From: Saccharopolyspora gregorii
Lineage (GTDB): Bacteria; Actinomycetota; Actinomycetes; Mycobacteriales; Pseudonocardiaceae
NCBI RefSeq assembly: GCF_024734405.1
Contig: NZ_CP059556.1
Span: forward strand, 4,278,001-4,342,000
Direction: 5' to 3'
DNA length: 64,000 nt
Of the stretch, positions 53,184-63,869 are shown piece by piece. The position numbers and the translations under genes were made by a program. How positions within the stretch are numbered: the stretch's first letter is position 1; each line of letters opens with the position of its first letter. The notes below the pieces were generated by a model. That model made no database searches. It had not been told where the DNA came from and saw only the letters and a list, made by a program, of their open reading frames with translations.

Positions 53184-55502
53184 TTACGCGGAGCGGCGCC
53201 GGACCCAGCCGGCGAGCTCGTCCCGGTCGGCGAAACCGAGCCGCTCCAGCACCTGCTCGGCCTCCACCTCCCCGGCCAGCGGTTCGACGCCGAGCCGCTC
53301 GGCGTTCTCCGCCGCGGTCATCCCGGCCGCGAGCAGCACCGCCGTCTCCACCTCCCGCGGCGACAGCTCGGCCACCCCCGCGCCGAACGGCACCTCGGGC
53401 GGGGAGCCGCCTTCGCCGAGCGCGTAGGCGACCATCTCCGGCAGCTCCCACCCGGCGCCCTCGCGGGTGGCGGCCCGGAACTCCTCCTCGCCGAGCACCT
53501 GCCACGCCCACGCCATCGCCACCGCGTCGTAGTCGTCGAAGTACACCGAGTCGCCCATCTCGCCGCCGTTGGCCTTGCGCAGCGCCTCCGAGGCCCCCAT
53601 CAGCCGCGCCGCCCGCCGCGGCTGGCCGGTGGAGGTGGCGCACCAGGACAGCACCTCCAGGTACACGCCGAGGCCGGCCAGGTCGTGGGCCAGCTGCTGC
53701 AACCGGATCGCCTGCTGGATCAGCAGCGACGCCTCCCGCGGGTCGCCGCCGCGCCAGCGGTGCAGGGACACCACCCACAGCACGTAGCTCTTGGTCCACG
53801 GCGCCCCGAACGTCTCGCACAGCCGCAGGCACTCGGCGGCCGATTCGGCGCCGCGCGGGTCGTGCCGGTAGAACCCGAGGCAGGCCAGCAGGATCATCGC
53901 GTTGGTGTAGCCGAACAGGTTCCCGGTGGCGGTGTTGCCGATCGCGGCGCGCTCCAGGTAGCCGGCCGCCTCGTCCAGCCGCCCGCGGAGCATCACCGCC
54001 ATGCCGCGGGTGCCGTCGACCCTCGCCTGCAGCCCGCGGTCCCCGATCCGCTCGGTGATCTCGACGGCCTCGGCCAGCGCGGTCTCCGCCGCGTCGAGGT
54101 CGCCCACGTGCAGCGCGAGGAACGCCAGCGTGGACAGGCAGTCGGCGCGTTCGGCGACAAGCTCGGGCACCGCCGCCACCGAGCTCCGCAGCCACTCGTA
54201 CCCCTCCCGCAACGCGTTGCCGGAGAACCAGAACGACCACAGCTTCGCCGCGGTCGCCGCCGCCACCCGCGCCCGCTCCGGGTCGGCGAGGTCGTGTTCC
54301 AGGACCAGCCGCAGGTTCGGGTGCACGTGGATCATGTGGTGGATCCACTCAAGCTGGCGCGGCCCGAACACCTCGTTGCTGTAGCGGTCGGCGAGCCGGT
54401 GGAAGCAGACGGCGTGCCGGGCGCGGACGGCGGCCTCCTCGCCGGTGTCGTGCAGCCGGGACAGGCCGAACTCCCGGATGCTGTCGAACATGCGGTAGTA
54501 GTCGGTGCGCGCCATCTCGTCGTGCTCGCGCACCACCACCGATTTGGACACCAGCACGTCCAGCGCCTCGTCCACGTCGGCCGCGGTGAGCCGTTCGTCG
54601 CAGCACACCTCTCGGACGGCGGCCGCGTCCCACTCGCCGACGAAGCAGGACAACCGCGCCCACAGCAGCTGCTCGCCCGGGGTGCACAACCCGAAGCTCC
54701 AGCCGATGGACTCCTCCAGCGCCTCGTCCCTGGAAGGCTGGTCCCCGCTGGTGAGCAGGGCGAACCGGTCGTCGAGCCGGTCCAGCACCTCCTCGGGCGT
54801 GGATTCGCCGAGCTGGGCGGCGGCGAGTTCGATGGCCAGCGGCATCCCGTCCAGCCTGCGGCAGATCCGCACCACCACGTCCCGGTTCCCCTCGTCGAGG
54901 CGAAAGCCGGGAACGACGGCGGCGGCCCGGTCGGTGAACAGGCTGACCGCGTCGGCGAACACGTCGCCGTAGGCGCGGTCGGGCGCGTCGGTCTCGGCGG
55001 GCAGCGACAGCGGCGCCACCGGCAGCACCAGCTCCCCCGCCACGCCCAGCGCCTGCCTGCTGGTGGCCAGCACGTGCACGTGCTCGTGCTCGGTGAGCAG
55101 CTCGCGCGCCAGCCGGGCGGCCGCGCCGAGCACGTGGTCGCAGTCGTCGAGGATGATCAGCATTCGTTCGCCGCGGAGCCGGGACACCAGGCCCTCGGCG
55201 GGGTTGCCGGGGCCCGGCCTGCCGCCGAGCGCGGCGGCGACGGTCTGCGGCAGCAGGGCCGGGTCCTGCACGTCGGAGAGCCCGACCAGCACCACCCCGT
55301 CCGGGTAGGCCCGGCGCAGCTTGCGCGCCAGGCGCAGCGCCAGCCTGCTCTTGCCGACCCCGGCCGGTCCGGTGAGCGTGAGCAGCCGTCCCGAGTACAT
55401 CTGCCTGCGAGCCTCGGCGAGCTCCCGGCGCCTGCCGATGAAGCTCGTCGTCTCGGGAGGCAGCCTGCCCCGGGAGCCACGCGTGACGTCCGCAGCTTCC
55501 AC
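53184..55502 (-). CDS. LuxR/NB-ARC-type ATPase regulator with atypical C-terminal end
   Basis: A 772-residue STAND/AAA regulator. Walker [15 protein letters not shown] (about 47-60), Walker [12 protein letters not shown], then [24 protein letters not shown] and NB-ARC winged helix; the middle (about 420-680) is helical repeats. The end [27 protein letters not shown] is LuxR-like, but the usual conserved recognition-helix residues are absent. GTG 55502 (GGGAGGT 6 bases upstream) is used; a long in-frame opening beyond it (to 57752) is a shadow of tex. It likely controls a local or metabolic gene set; target unknown. Confidence 0.88.
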   Translation of the reverse strand: MEAADVTRGSRGRLPPETTSFIGRRRELAEARRQMYSGRLLTLTGPAGVGKSRLALRLARKLRRAYPDGVVLVGLSDVQDPALLPQTVAAALGGRPGPGNPAEGLVSRLRGERMLIILDDCDHVLGAAARLARELLTEHEHVHVLATSRQALGVAGELVLPVAPLSLPAETDAPDRAYGDVFADAVSLFTDRAAAVVPGFRLDEGNRDVVVRICRRLDGMPLAIELAAAQLGESTPEEVLDRLDDRFALLTSGDQPSRDEALEESIGWSFGLCTPGEQLLWARLSCFVGEWDAAAVREVCCDERLTAADVDEALDVLVSKSVVVREHDEMARTDYYRMFDSIREFGLSRLHDTGEEAAVRARHAVCFHRLADRYSNEVFGPRQLEWIHHMIHVHPNLRLVLEHDLADPERARVAAATAAKLWSFWFSGNALREGYEWLRSSVAAVPELVAERADCLSTLAFLALHVGDLDAAETALAEAVEITERIGDRGLQARVDGTRGMAVMLRGRLDEAAGYLERAAIGNTATGNLFGYTNAMILLACLGFYRHDPRGAESAAECLRLCETFGAPWTKSYVLWVVSLHRWRGGDPREASLLIQQAIRLQQLAHDLAGLGVYLEVLSWCATSTGQPRRAARLMGASEALRKANGGEMGDSVYFDDYDAVAMAWAWQVLGEEEFRAATREGAGWELPEMVAYALGEGGSPPEVPFGAGVAELSPREVETAVLLAAGMTAAENAERLGVEPLAGEVEAEQVLERLGFADRDELAGWVRRRSA

Positions 55503-55676
55503 GTGCCCACCTCCCGCGCCGAGCGTATGCCCCCGCGGCCCACCGCACCGGGTGCGGAACCGCAGGCCACGGGCCGTGCCGACACGCCGACGCGCGCACC
55601 GGGCGGGCTTGATCGGGACGTCGGGCAGAATGCACGGACGGTTCTGGGCGGAGATCAGGAGAGGTGTCGGGACATC

Positions 55677-58067
55677 GTGACGACGGCTGTGCATCAGAGG
55701 ATCGCCGAGGAGCTCGGCGTGCGGGAGCGGCAGGTCGAGGCCGCCGTCGGCCTGCTCGACGGCGGCGCCACGGTGCCGTTCGTCGCGCGGTACCGCAAGG
55801 AGGCCACCGACGGGCTCGACGACGCGCAGCTGCGCACCCTGGAGGAGCGGCTGCGCTACCTGCGCGAGCTGGAGGAGCGGCGCAGCACGGTGCTGGAGTC
55901 GATCCGCTCGCAGGGCAAGCTCGACGCCGAGCTGGAGGCCCGCATCAACGCGGCCGACTCGAAGGCCCGCCTGGAGGACATCTACCTGCCGTACAAGCCG
56001 AAGCGGCGCACCAAGGGCCAGATCGCGCGGGAGGCCGGGCTCGAACCGCTCGCCGACCTGCTGCTGTCGGACCCCGAGCAGGACCCGCAGGCCCGCGCCG
56101 CCGAGTACGTCGACGCCGACAAGGGCGTGGCCGACGCGGGCGCGGCGTTGGAGGGCGCCCGGTCGATCCTCGTGGAGCGCTTCTCCGAGGACGCCGACCT
56201 GGTGGGCGAGCTGCGCGAACGCATGTGGACCCACGGCCGGGTGACGTCGCGGGTGCGCGAGGGCAAGCAGGACGAGGGCGCGAAGTTCGCCGACTACTTC
56301 GAGTTCGACGAGCCGTTCGAGCAGCTGCCCTCGCACCGCATCCTGGCGCTGTTCCGCGGGGAGAAGGAAGAGGTCCTGGACCTCGGCCTGGAACCCGACG
56401 ACGGCAGCGAGCAGGAGGGCCCCACCCCGTACGAGCGGGAGATCGCGCGGCGCTTCGAGATCTCCGACCTGGGCAGGCCCGCCGACCGCTGGCTCGGCGA
56501 GGTGGTCCGCTGGGCGTGGCGCACCCGCATCCTGACCCACCTGGGCATCGACCTGCGGCTGCGGCTGCGGCAGGCCGCCGAGGACGAGGCGGTGCGGGTG
56601 TTCGCGGCGAACCTGCGGGACCTGCTGCTGGCCGCCCCGGCGGGCACCCGCGCCACGATGGGCCTGGACCCGGGCTTCCGCACCGGGGTGAAGGTCGCCG
56701 TGGTCGACGGCACCGGCAAGCTGGTGGCCACCGACACCATCTACCCGCACCAGCCGCAGCAGCGCTGGGACCAGGCGCTGGCCTCGCTGGAGAAGCTGGC
56801 CCGGGCGCACGGCGTGGACCTGATCGCCATCGGCAACGGCACCGCCTCCCGCGAGACCGACCGGCTCGCCGCCGACCTGATCAAGCGGCACCCGGACCTG
56901 GGGTTGACGAAGATCTCGGTGTCCGAGGCCGGCGCCTCGGTGTACTCGGCGTCCGCCTACGCGTCCCGGGAGCTGCCGGAGCTGGACGTGTCGCTGCGCG
57001 GCGCGGTGTCCATCGCGCGCCGGTTGCAGGACCCGCTGGCCGAGCTGGTCAAGATCGACCCGAAGTCGATCGGCGTCGGGCAGTACCAGCACGACATCAC
57101 CGAGACGAAGCTGTCCCGCTCGCTGGACGCGGTGGTGGAGGACTGCGTGAACGCGGTGGGCGTGGACGTGAACACCGCATCGGTGCCGCTGCTGACCCGC
57201 GTGTCCGGCATCGGCGAGGGACTCGCCGAGAACATTGTGGCGCACCGCGACGGCAACGGGCCGTTCCGCTCCCGCAAGGGCCTCAAGGACGTGGCGCGGC
57301 TCGGGCCGAAGGCGTTCGAGCAGTGCGCGGGCTTCCTGCGCATCCCCGACGGCGACGACCCGCTGGACTCCTCCAGCGTGCACCCCGAGTCCTACCCGGT
57401 GGTGCGGCGCATCCTGGAGTCGACCGGCGCCGAGCTGGGCGCGCTGATCGGCAACGAGCGGGTGCTGCGCGGCATCAAGCCCGCCGACTTCGTCGACGAC
57501 TCGGTGGGGTTGCCGACGGTCACCGACATCCTCTCCGAGCTGGAGAAGCCGGGGCGCGACCCGCGGCCGACGTTCAAGACGGCGACCTTCGCCGACGGCG
57601 TGGAGAAGATCGGCGACCTGCAGCCGGGGATGCGGCTGGAGGGCGTCGTGACGAACGTGGCCGCGTTCGGCGCGTTCGTGGACGTCGGGGTCCACCAAGA
57701 CGGCCTGGTGCACGTCTCGGCGATGTCGAAGAACTTCGTCAACGACCCGCACGACGTGGTGAAGTCCGGCGACGTGGTGAAGGTGAAGGTCCTCGACGTC
57801 GACGTCCCGCGGAAGCGGATCTCGTTGACGCTGCGGCTGGACGACGAGGTCGGCGCCGAGCGCGGCCAGAGCTCCGGCGGCCAGAGCTCCGGCGAGCGCC
57901 GCGGCGGTCGCCCCGGTGGCGGCGGCGGGAACGGCCGTGGCGGCGGTAGCGGTGGCGGCGGGAACGGCCGTGGCGGCAAGGGCGGCGGTCAGCGCAAGCG
58001 CGACTCCGCTCCCGCGGGCGGGGCGATGGCGGACGCGCTGCGCCGCGCCGGCTTCAACAACCGCTGA
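55677..58067 (+). CDS. tex: Tex-type RNA-binding transcription accessory protein
   Basis: A 796-residue Tex: N-terminal helical domain ([41 protein letters not shown]), YqgF/RNase H-like fold ([20 protein letters not shown], near 325), helix-hairpin-helix ([16 protein letters not shown]) and S1 domain (about 645-725, [34 protein letters not shown]). The last 60 residues are a Gly/Arg-rich tail ([14 protein letters not shown]) not present in E. coli Tex, probably RNA-binding. GTG 55677 is used; a longer in-frame opening upstream is non-coding. Confidence 0.95.
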   Translation: MTTAVHQRIAEELGVRERQVEAAVGLLDGGATVPFVARYRKEATDGLDDAQLRTLEERLRYLRELEERRSTVLESIRSQGKLDAELEARINAADSKARLEDIYLPYKPKRRTKGQIAREAGLEPLADLLLSDPEQDPQARAAEYVDADKGVADAGAALEGARSILVERFSEDADLVGELRERMWTHGRVTSRVREGKQDEGAKFADYFEFDEPFEQLPSHRILALFRGEKEEVLDLGLEPDDGSEQEGPTPYEREIARRFEISDLGRPADRWLGEVVRWAWRTRILTHLGIDLRLRLRQAAEDEAVRVFAANLRDLLLAAPAGTRATMGLDPGFRTGVKVAVVDGTGKLVATDTIYPHQPQQRWDQALASLEKLARAHGVDLIAIGNGTASRETDRLAADLIKRHPDLGLTKISVSEAGASVYSASAYASRELPELDVSLRGAVSIARRLQDPLAELVKIDPKSIGVGQYQHDITETKLSRSLDAVVEDCVNAVGVDVNTASVPLLTRVSGIGEGLAENIVAHRDGNGPFRSRKGLKDVARLGPKAFEQCAGFLRIPDGDDPLDSSSVHPESYPVVRRILESTGAELGALIGNERVLRGIKPADFVDDSVGLPTVTDILSELEKPGRDPRPTFKTATFADGVEKIGDLQPGMRLEGVVTNVAAFGAFVDVGVHQDGLVHVSAMSKNFVNDPHDVVKSGDVVKVKVLDVDVPRKRISLTLRLDDEVGAERGQSSGGQSSGERRGGRPGGGGGNGRGGGSGGGGNGRGGKGGGQRKRDSAPAGGAMADALRRAGFNNR

Positions 58068-58081
58068 GCGGATTCGCGAGC

Positions 58082-58116
58082 ACCGCGCGGCGCTCCACCC
58101 CGGAGTGCCGCGCGGT
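58082..58116 (+). terminator. Hairpin terminator after tex
   Basis: Perfect arms ACCGCGCGGC (58082-58091) and GCCGCGCGGT (58107-58116), with an inner CTCC/GGAG pairing, starting 15 bases after the tex stop. Confidence 0.75.
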
Positions 58117-58209
58117 CCCCTCGTCAGCGGCGGAACCGCTGCGCCGCCGACCGGGTTCGCAGGCCGACCACCGGCGGGTTCTCAGCCGTGCCCCCGCGAG
58201 GACGGCGGA

Positions 58210-58959
58210 TCACCCTGCGGCGCCGGGGTCCTCCTCGTCCCGCAGCAGGGCGACGAGCCGGTCGCCGAGGATGTCGGGGATGACGCGTTCCGCGGACCGG
58301 GCCGCCGCCGCGTTCAGCGCGGACATCGCCAGCGGCCGCAGCCGCCGCACCACCTCGGTGTAGCGCTGCACCTCCGAGTCGTCCCAGGCGGTGTCCGCGG
58401 GGGCGAGGACGTGGGTGCGCACCAGCGACACCAGCGCCTCGGAGACGTGGTCCACATCGGACTGCAGCTGCTCGGCGAGTTCGAGGACCTCGGCGAGCGG
58501 CACTCCGAGCCGCACCAGTTCACTGCCCGCGTCGAGCAGCTGCGGGCTGGGCGCGACGAACCGGGCACCCCACCGCTCCAGCAGGCCCAGCTCGATGGCC
58601 CGGCGGATGTTCTGCTGGTTGAGCTGGCCGCGGAACATCTCGCGCAGCTGCGACAGCGAGTAGACGCGCGGCGACTGCTCCGCCCACGACTCCCCCATGA
58701 CCTCTTCGAGGCCGAGCACGTCGGCGAGGCTGCGCCCCGATTCCCACGCCGAGAGCATCTCGCGGATCTGCGCGAACGCGTAGCCGCGGCCCAGCATGTT
58801 GATGATCATCCGGAGGCGGACCAGGTGCGCGTCGGAGTAGATCGCCAGCCGCCCTTCGCGGCGGGGCGCGGGCAGCAGCTCCCGGTCCTGGTAGACCCGC
58901 ACGTTGCGCACCGTGGTGCCCGCGGCGCGGGCCAGGTCGTCGATCCGGTATTCGGCCAC
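58210..58959 (-). CDS. MerR-family regulator
   Basis: A 249-residue protein. Residues 1-70 form a MerR winged helix (YRIDDLARAAGTTVRNVRVYQDRELLPAP, then RLAIYSDAHLVRLRMI). The remaining 175 residues are helical with no Cys cluster, so it is not a metal sensor; similar two-domain MerR proteins occur in actinobacteria with unknown signals. It lies between tex and the tct operon. ATG 58959. Confidence 0.9.
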   Translation of the reverse strand: MAEYRIDDLARAAGTTVRNVRVYQDRELLPAPRREGRLAIYSDAHLVRLRMIINMLGRGYAFAQIREMLSAWESGRSLADVLGLEEVMGESWAEQSPRVYSLSQLREMFRGQLNQQNIRRAIELGLLERWGARFVAPSPQLLDAGSELVRLGVPLAEVLELAEQLQSDVDHVSEALVSLVRTHVLAPADTAWDDSEVQRYTEVVRRLRPLAMSALNAAAARSAERVIPDILGDRLVALLRDEEDPGAAG

Positions 58960-59069
58960 CCGCCGGAGTGTAGTTCGTCCGATGATCGTTCGGGGGCGGG
59001 TGACGGAGGTCCGCGCGGCCGGGGGTGCGGCGCGGACCTCCGCCGGGAGCGGAGGTCGTTCCGGGGTCG

Positions 59070-60602
59070 CTAGACCTCCGCCCGCTCCTCCTCCCGCTCG
59101 CCGCCCTGCTCAGCCACCTGGCGGCGGGGCAGGAAGCGGGCCAGCAGCGGCCACGCCAGGATCAGCAGGACCACGGCGTAGACCGCGATGGAGAACGGGG
59201 TGTTGATCAGACCGGTGACCTGACCGTCACTGATCTGCAACGCGCGCCGCATCTGCTGCTCGGCGGTCGGCCCCAGGATCACCGCGATGATCGCGGGCAG
59301 CACCGGCAACCCGTAGCGGCGCATCGCGAACCCGATGAGCCCGATGATGAACAGCACCAGCAGGTCCAGCGAGGACCCGCCGACGGCGTACGCCCCGATG
59401 CTGGCGAAGAACAGGATGCCCGCGTACAGGTAGGGCCGCGGGATCTGCAGCAGCTTCGCCCACACCGGTGCCAGCGGCAGGTTCAGCACCAGTAGCAGCA
59501 CCGAGCCGATGAACATGCTGGCGATCAGCGCCCACACCAGGTCCGATTCGCGTTGGAACAGCAGCGGTCCCGGCTGGATGCCGTACTGCTGGAACGCGGC
59601 GAGCATGACCGCCGCGACCGCCGTGGTCGGCAGGCCCAGCGTCAGCATCGAGACCATGGTCCCGGCGGCGGAGGCGCTGGCCGTGGCCTCCGGTCCGGCG
59701 ACGCCTTCGATGGCGCCCTTGCCGAACTCGTGCCGGTTGCGGGACAACCGCTTCTCGGTGACGTAGGACAGGAAGGTGGGGATTTCCGCGCCACCGGCGG
59801 GGATCGCGCCGAACGGGAAGCCGATCAGCGGACCGCGCAGCCACGGCTTCCAGGAGCGCCGCAGGTCGTCCTTGCCGAGCCACGGCCGCCCCACCGGGAT
59901 CGGCTTGCCGGAGGTGTGGCGCAGGTGCGCGGCCACCCACAGCGACTCGCCGATGGCGAACAGCCCGACCGCGACGATGACCACGTCGATGCCGTCGGCC
60001 AGCGACAGCAGCCCGAAGGTGAGCCGCTGCTGCCCGGTCATCTCGTCCAGGCCGATCAGCCCGATGGTGAGACCGATCAGCAGCGAGGCGAACCCGCGGA
60101 TCCGGGAGTTGCCCAGCACCGAGGTGACCGCGATGAACGCGAGCACCATCACCGCCAGGTAGTCCGGCGCACCGATGTTCACCGCCGCCGAGGCGACCGT
60201 CGGGGCCAGCAGGGTGAGCAGCGTGATGCCGATGACGGCGCCGATGAAGTGCCCGATGGCGGCGGCGGCCAGGGCTTGCGATCCGCGGCCCTTGCGGGCC
60301 ATCGGGTTGCCCTCCATGGCGGCGACGACGGCGGCGCTCTCCCCCGGCGTGTTCAGCAGGATGGAGGTGGTGGAACCGCCGAACATGCCGCCGAAGTAGA
60401 TGCCGGCGAACATGATGAACGCCCCGGTCGGTTCCAGCGCGTAGGTGACGGGCAGCAGCAGCGCCACGGCCATCGCCGGGCCGATGCCGGGCAGCACGCC
60501 GATGGCGGTGCCCAGCAGCACGCCCAACGCGGCCCACACCAGGTTCATCGGGGTCAGCGCGGTCGCGAACCCCTGCATCAGCAGGTCGAACGAGGATTCC
60601 AC
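59070..60602 (-). CDS. tctA: Tripartite tricarboxylate transporter TctA subunit
   Basis: A 510-residue membrane protein with about 11-12 helices and family motifs [17 protein letters not shown] (about 38-54) and [22 protein letters not shown] (about 67-88), which recur in a second half ([37 protein letters not shown]). It is the large permease subunit of a TctC-dependent importer. GTG 60602 starts one base after the tctB stop. The last 20 residues are charged and cytoplasmic. Confidence 0.95.
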   Translation of the reverse strand: MESSFDLLMQGFATALTPMNLVWAALGVLLGTAIGVLPGIGPAMAVALLLPVTYALEPTGAFIMFAGIYFGGMFGGSTTSILLNTPGESAAVVAAMEGNPMARKGRGSQALAAAAIGHFIGAVIGITLLTLLAPTVASAAVNIGAPDYLAVMVLAFIAVTSVLGNSRIRGFASLLIGLTIGLIGLDEMTGQQRLTFGLLSLADGIDVVIVAVGLFAIGESLWVAAHLRHTSGKPIPVGRPWLGKDDLRRSWKPWLRGPLIGFPFGAIPAGGAEIPTFLSYVTEKRLSRNRHEFGKGAIEGVAGPEATASASAAGTMVSMLTLGLPTTAVAAVMLAAFQQYGIQPGPLLFQRESDLVWALIASMFIGSVLLLVLNLPLAPVWAKLLQIPRPYLYAGILFFASIGAYAVGGSSLDLLVLFIIGLIGFAMRRYGLPVLPAIIAVILGPTAEQQMRRALQISDGQVTGLINTPFSIAVYAVVLLILAWPLLARFLPRRQVAEQGGEREEERAEV

Positions 60603-60603
60603 T

Positions 60604-61119
60604 TCACAGCACCCCCATCAGCGGTCCGCCGGGCAGGGGCACACCGAGCAGCTGGTCGAACACGACGTAGGTGGCGACGGAGAGCACCGCGGAGATCAGC
60701 GGGTCGCGCACCGGGTTCCGGCTGCCCAGCGCGTACGCGGAGCCCCAGAACAGGATCATCCCGGACAGCGGGAATCCGATGATGTTGATCAGCACGGCGT
60801 TCGCGAGGAACGCCGCGGTCAGCAGCAGCACCGTGCGCCAGTCGCTGGGCGCGTCCAGGTCGACGTCCTCGCCCGCCTCGGCCGAGCCGCGTCCGCCGCG
60901 GAGCACGTCGCGGGCGAGCAGGGCGGCCACGACGAGCAGCAGCCCGCCGACGAGGAACGGCACCGTCTTCGGGCCGATCGGTCCGCGCTGGGTGAAGTCG
61001 GTGGCGATGGTGGCGGCGTCCACGAGCACGACGACGCCGAGCGCGGCCAGCAGCACGCAGATGCCGAGTTCGGAGTGGTCCTTGAGCCACTGCCTGCGGG
61101 AGGTTCCGGTGGTGTTCAT
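60604..61119 (-). CDS. tctB: Tripartite tricarboxylate transporter TctB subunit
   Basis: A 171-residue small membrane subunit with four hydrophobic helices (LGICVLLAALGVVVLVDAA, TVPFLVGGLLLVVAALLA, TVLLLTAAFLANAVLINIIGF, and a last one near 140). ATG 61119 overlaps the tctC stop (ATGA). TctB pairs with TctA in the membrane complex. Confidence 0.92.
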   Translation of the reverse strand: MNTTGTSRRQWLKDHSELGICVLLAALGVVVLVDAATIATDFTQRGPIGPKTVPFLVGGLLLVVAALLARDVLRGGRGSAEAGEDVDLDAPSDWRTVLLLTAAFLANAVLINIIGFPLSGMILFWGSAYALGSRNPVRDPLISAVLSVATYVVFDQLLGVPLPGGPLMGVL

Positions 61120-62102
61120 GCCAGCCCCAACTCCTCCAGCACCGAGACCACGCGGTCGTTCTCCTGCTCCAGGAAGCGGCCGAACTCCGGGCCGGGCTGG
61201 AACGCGGGCGTCCAGCCGTTGCGGCGCATCGCCTCCTGCCACTCCGGGGACCCGTTGAGCCGGGTGAACAGGCCGACGAGCTTCGCCCGGTCCACTTCGG
61301 ACAGCTCGGGCGGGGCGACGATGCCGCGCCAGTTGGTGAACAGCACGTCCAGCCCGGCTTCGCGCAGCGTCGGCGCGTCCACCCCGGGCAGCCGGTCCGG
61401 TCCGGTCACCGCGAGCACCCGCAGCTCCCCGGCCTCGACCTGGTCGCGGTACTCGCCGATCCCGGAGACGCCGAAGTCGACCTTGCCGCCGAGCACCGAC
61501 GCCAGCAGTTCGCCACCGCCGTCGAACGGCACGTAGTTGACCTGCTTCGGGCTGAGCCCGATGGCCTTGGCGATGAGCATCGGCGCCAGGTGGTCGGGCC
61601 CGCCGGGCGAGGAACCGCCGCCGACGGGCGTCTGCCCCGGATCGCGCTTCCAGTCCGCGACGAGCTGGTCGAACGTCCGGTACGGCGAATCCTTCGCGAC
61701 GACGACCACTTCGGGTTCCTCGACGAGCTTCGCGACCGGAGTCGTGTCCTGCAGGGACACCGGCGAGTGGTTGGTGTAGACGCTGCCGACGACGCCGAGG
61801 CCCATGGACATGGCGAGCTTGCCGTTGCCCCGTTCGCCGACGACGCGGCCGAGGCCGACGGTGCCGCCCGCGCCGGGCAGGTTGAACACCTCGACGTTGC
61901 CGTTGAGCTTCGCGTCCTCCATCGCCTTCACGGCGGTGCGGGCGGTGATGTCGTAGCCGCCGCCCGGCGAGTTCGGCACCAGCATCCGCAGGCCGCGGAT
62001 CTGCTGTTCGGTCTCGTCGCCGGAACCGGTGCTCACCAGGGGTGGCACCAGCAGCACGAGCAGCAGGGATGCGGCCACGGACAGCGCGCTGCGCAGGCGC
62101 AC
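61116..62102 (-). CDS. tctC: TctC-type solute-binding protein
   Basis: A 328-residue extracytoplasmic receptor (Bug/TctC family). The signal VRLRSALSVAASLLLVLLVPP starts at GTG 62102, favoured by GGCGGGA upstream; ATG 62153 adds 17 residues. The mature part shows LRMLVPNSPGGGYDITAR, FNLPGAGGTVGLGRVVG, PVGGGSSPGGPDHL and VLGGKVDFGVSGIGEY. It delivers a carboxylate (citrate, tricarballylate or related) to TctAB. Order tctC-tctB-tctA is the standard one. Confidence 0.93.
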   Translation of the reverse strand: MRLRSALSVAASLLLVLLVPPLVSTGSGDETEQQIRGLRMLVPNSPGGGYDITARTAVKAMEDAKLNGNVEVFNLPGAGGTVGLGRVVGERGNGKLAMSMGLGVVGSVYTNHSPVSLQDTTPVAKLVEEPEVVVVAKDSPYRTFDQLVADWKRDPGQTPVGGGSSPGGPDHLAPMLIAKAIGLSPKQVNYVPFDGGGELLASVLGGKVDFGVSGIGEYRDQVEAGELRVLAVTGPDRLPGVDAPTLREAGLDVLFTNWRGIVAPPELSEVDRAKLVGLFTRLNGSPEWQEAMRRNGWTPAFQPGPEFGRFLEQENDRVVSVLEELGLA

Positions 62103-62297
62103 GGGGATCCCGCCTCTCCGTTGTGGTGGGAAGTGACCCGGATCATGCTGCACGGCGGGGTGTGCGATGTCCTCCTTGCGAACCTAACGGTGGTTGTGTT
62201 CGTTGTGTCACCGTTCCGAAGCCACCCTTCCACCCGCCGACGCAGGTCAGCGGGTTAGCGTCGGTCGGACCACGCGACGCGGCGAGGGAGGTGGAGG

Positions 62298-63869
62298 ATG
62301 CGCGGACCGCTTTCGCGCCAGCTCCTCGGCTGGCAGCTGGCGATCATCCTGGTGCTGCTGGCCTCGGTCGCGGTGTTCTCGGTGTCGCAGTCCAACGCCG
62401 CGTTCCGGGCCACCGAGGGCAGGCGGATGCTGTCGGTGGCCGAAGACCTGGCCGCGACCGGCGGGGTGCGGCTGAGCCTGCAGGACCCGGTGAACCGGGA
62501 CGCGCTGCCGATCTTCGCGGAGAGCGCGCGCAGCCTCTCCGGCGCCGACCAGGTGATCATCACCGATGGCCGGGGCGTGGTGCTGACCTCACCGGATCCC
62601 GGGCAGCGCGGGCAACCGCTGCCGATGGGCGCGAGCACCGCGCTGCGCGGCCAGGCCTGGGTCGGGGACGTGCGCGGCGCCGACGGCGTCGACTCGCTGG
62701 TGGCGCACGTGCCGGTGATCGGCGACGACGCCCGCATCATCGGCGTGGTCGCGGCGGGGCGCGAGACGCCCGACTTCTTCGCGGGCATTCGCCGCGCGCC
62801 CGGCGATCCGCTGGTGCTGCTGGCGTTCGCGACGTTCCTGGCCGTGGCCGGCTCGATCCTGCTGGCGCGGCGGGTGAAGCACCAGACGCTCGGCCTGGAA
62901 CCGCAGGAGATCACGCGGTTGGTGGAGCACCGGGAGGCGATGTTGCACGGCATCCGGGAAGGCGTGCTGGGCGTGGACCAGCAGGACCGGATCACGCTGG
63001 TGAACGACCAGGCCCGCGAGCTGCTGTCGCTGCCCGCGGACTGCGTGGGCAGCCGGATCGACGCCCTCGACCTCAACGACCGGGCGCGGGACGTGCTCAC
63101 CGGCCGCACCTCCGGGGTCGACCAGATCGTGCTGCGCCGCGGACGCGTGGTGGTGCTGAACCGGATGCCGATCTCCACGGTCGGCGCCGTGATCACCATG
63201 CGGGACCGGACGGAACTGGTGGACCTGCGGGAAGAACTGGCCGCGCACCGCACCACCACCGACACGCTGCGGGCGCAGGCGCACGAGTTCAGCAACCGGC
63301 TGCACACCATCTCCGGACTGCTCGAACTCGGCGAGCACGAGGAACTGGCGCGGTTCGTGGACCGGATCAGCCACAGCCGCGGCCAGTGGCAGGCGGAGGT
63401 CTCCTCCCGCATCGCCGACCCGGCGACCGCGGCGCTGCTGATCGCGAAGGCCAGCCTCGCCGCCGAACGCGGGGTGGGGCTGCGGCTGAGCGAGGGCAGT
63501 GCGCTCGGCGAGCTCGACGAGCAGCTGTCCGCGGACGTCACCACGGTGCTGGGCAACCTGGTGGACAACGCGCTGGACGCGGTGGACGGCGCCTCCGGCG
63601 ACGACCGGATCGAAGTGGACCTGCGGCACGCGGGCGACGTGGTGACGCTGGTCGTGCGGGACTCCGGCCCGGGAGTGGCGCCGGAGATCGTCGAGGAGGT
63701 CTTCCGGCACGGCTTCAGCACGAAGGCGGCCCGGGACGGCGAGCGCGGGCTCGGCCTGGCGCTGACCCGGCGGATCTGCCGCCGCCGCGGCGGATCGGTG
63801 CAGGTCCGCAACGAGCACGGCGCCGTGTTCACCGCACGGCTGCCGCTGGACGCGGAGGTGACCAGGTGA
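62298..63869 (+). CDS. CitA/DcuS-type sensor histidine kinase
   Basis: A 523-residue kinase: first helix about 11-30, an outer sensor domain of about 130 residues (ADQVIITDGRGVVLTSPDPGQRGQPL, typical for PAS-like citrate/dicarboxylate sensors), second helix about 172-192, a cytosolic PAS (about 208-310), H-box AHEFSNRLHTISGLLEL, N-box NLVDNALDAV and G-box GERGLGLAL. It is divergent from tctCBA and should sense the carboxylate imported by it. The stop overlaps the next gene (GTGA). Confidence 0.95.
   Translation: MRGPLSRQLLGWQLAIILVLLASVAVFSVSQSNAAFRATEGRRMLSVAEDLAATGGVRLSLQDPVNRDALPIFAESARSLSGADQVIITDGRGVVLTSPDPGQRGQPLPMGASTALRGQAWVGDVRGADGVDSLVAHVPVIGDDARIIGVVAAGRETPDFFAGIRRAPGDPLVLLAFATFLAVAGSILLARRVKHQTLGLEPQEITRLVEHREAMLHGIREGVLGVDQQDRITLVNDQARELLSLPADCVGSRIDALDLNDRARDVLTGRTSGVDQIVLRRGRVVVLNRMPISTVGAVITMRDRTELVDLREELAAHRTTTDTLRAQAHEFSNRLHTISGLLELGEHEELARFVDRISHSRGQWQAEVSSRIADPATAALLIAKASLAAERGVGLRLSEGSALGELDEQLSADVTTVLGNLVDNALDAVDGASGDDRIEVDLRHAGDVVTLVVRDSGPGVAPEIVEEVFRHGFSTKAARDGERGLGLALTRRICRRRGGSVQVRNEHGAVFTARLPLDAEVTR

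Noticed and set aside
52842-55676. Long plus-strand opening before tex
   Set aside because: It is antisense to the LuxR/NB-ARC gene and Arg/His/Pro-rich; Tex homology begins at 55677.
53184-57752. A 1522-codon open frame on the minus strand spanning the regulator and tex
   Set aside because: The part beyond 55502 is the antisense shadow of tex: composition is biased, no homology, and a good GTG start with ribosome site exists at 55502.
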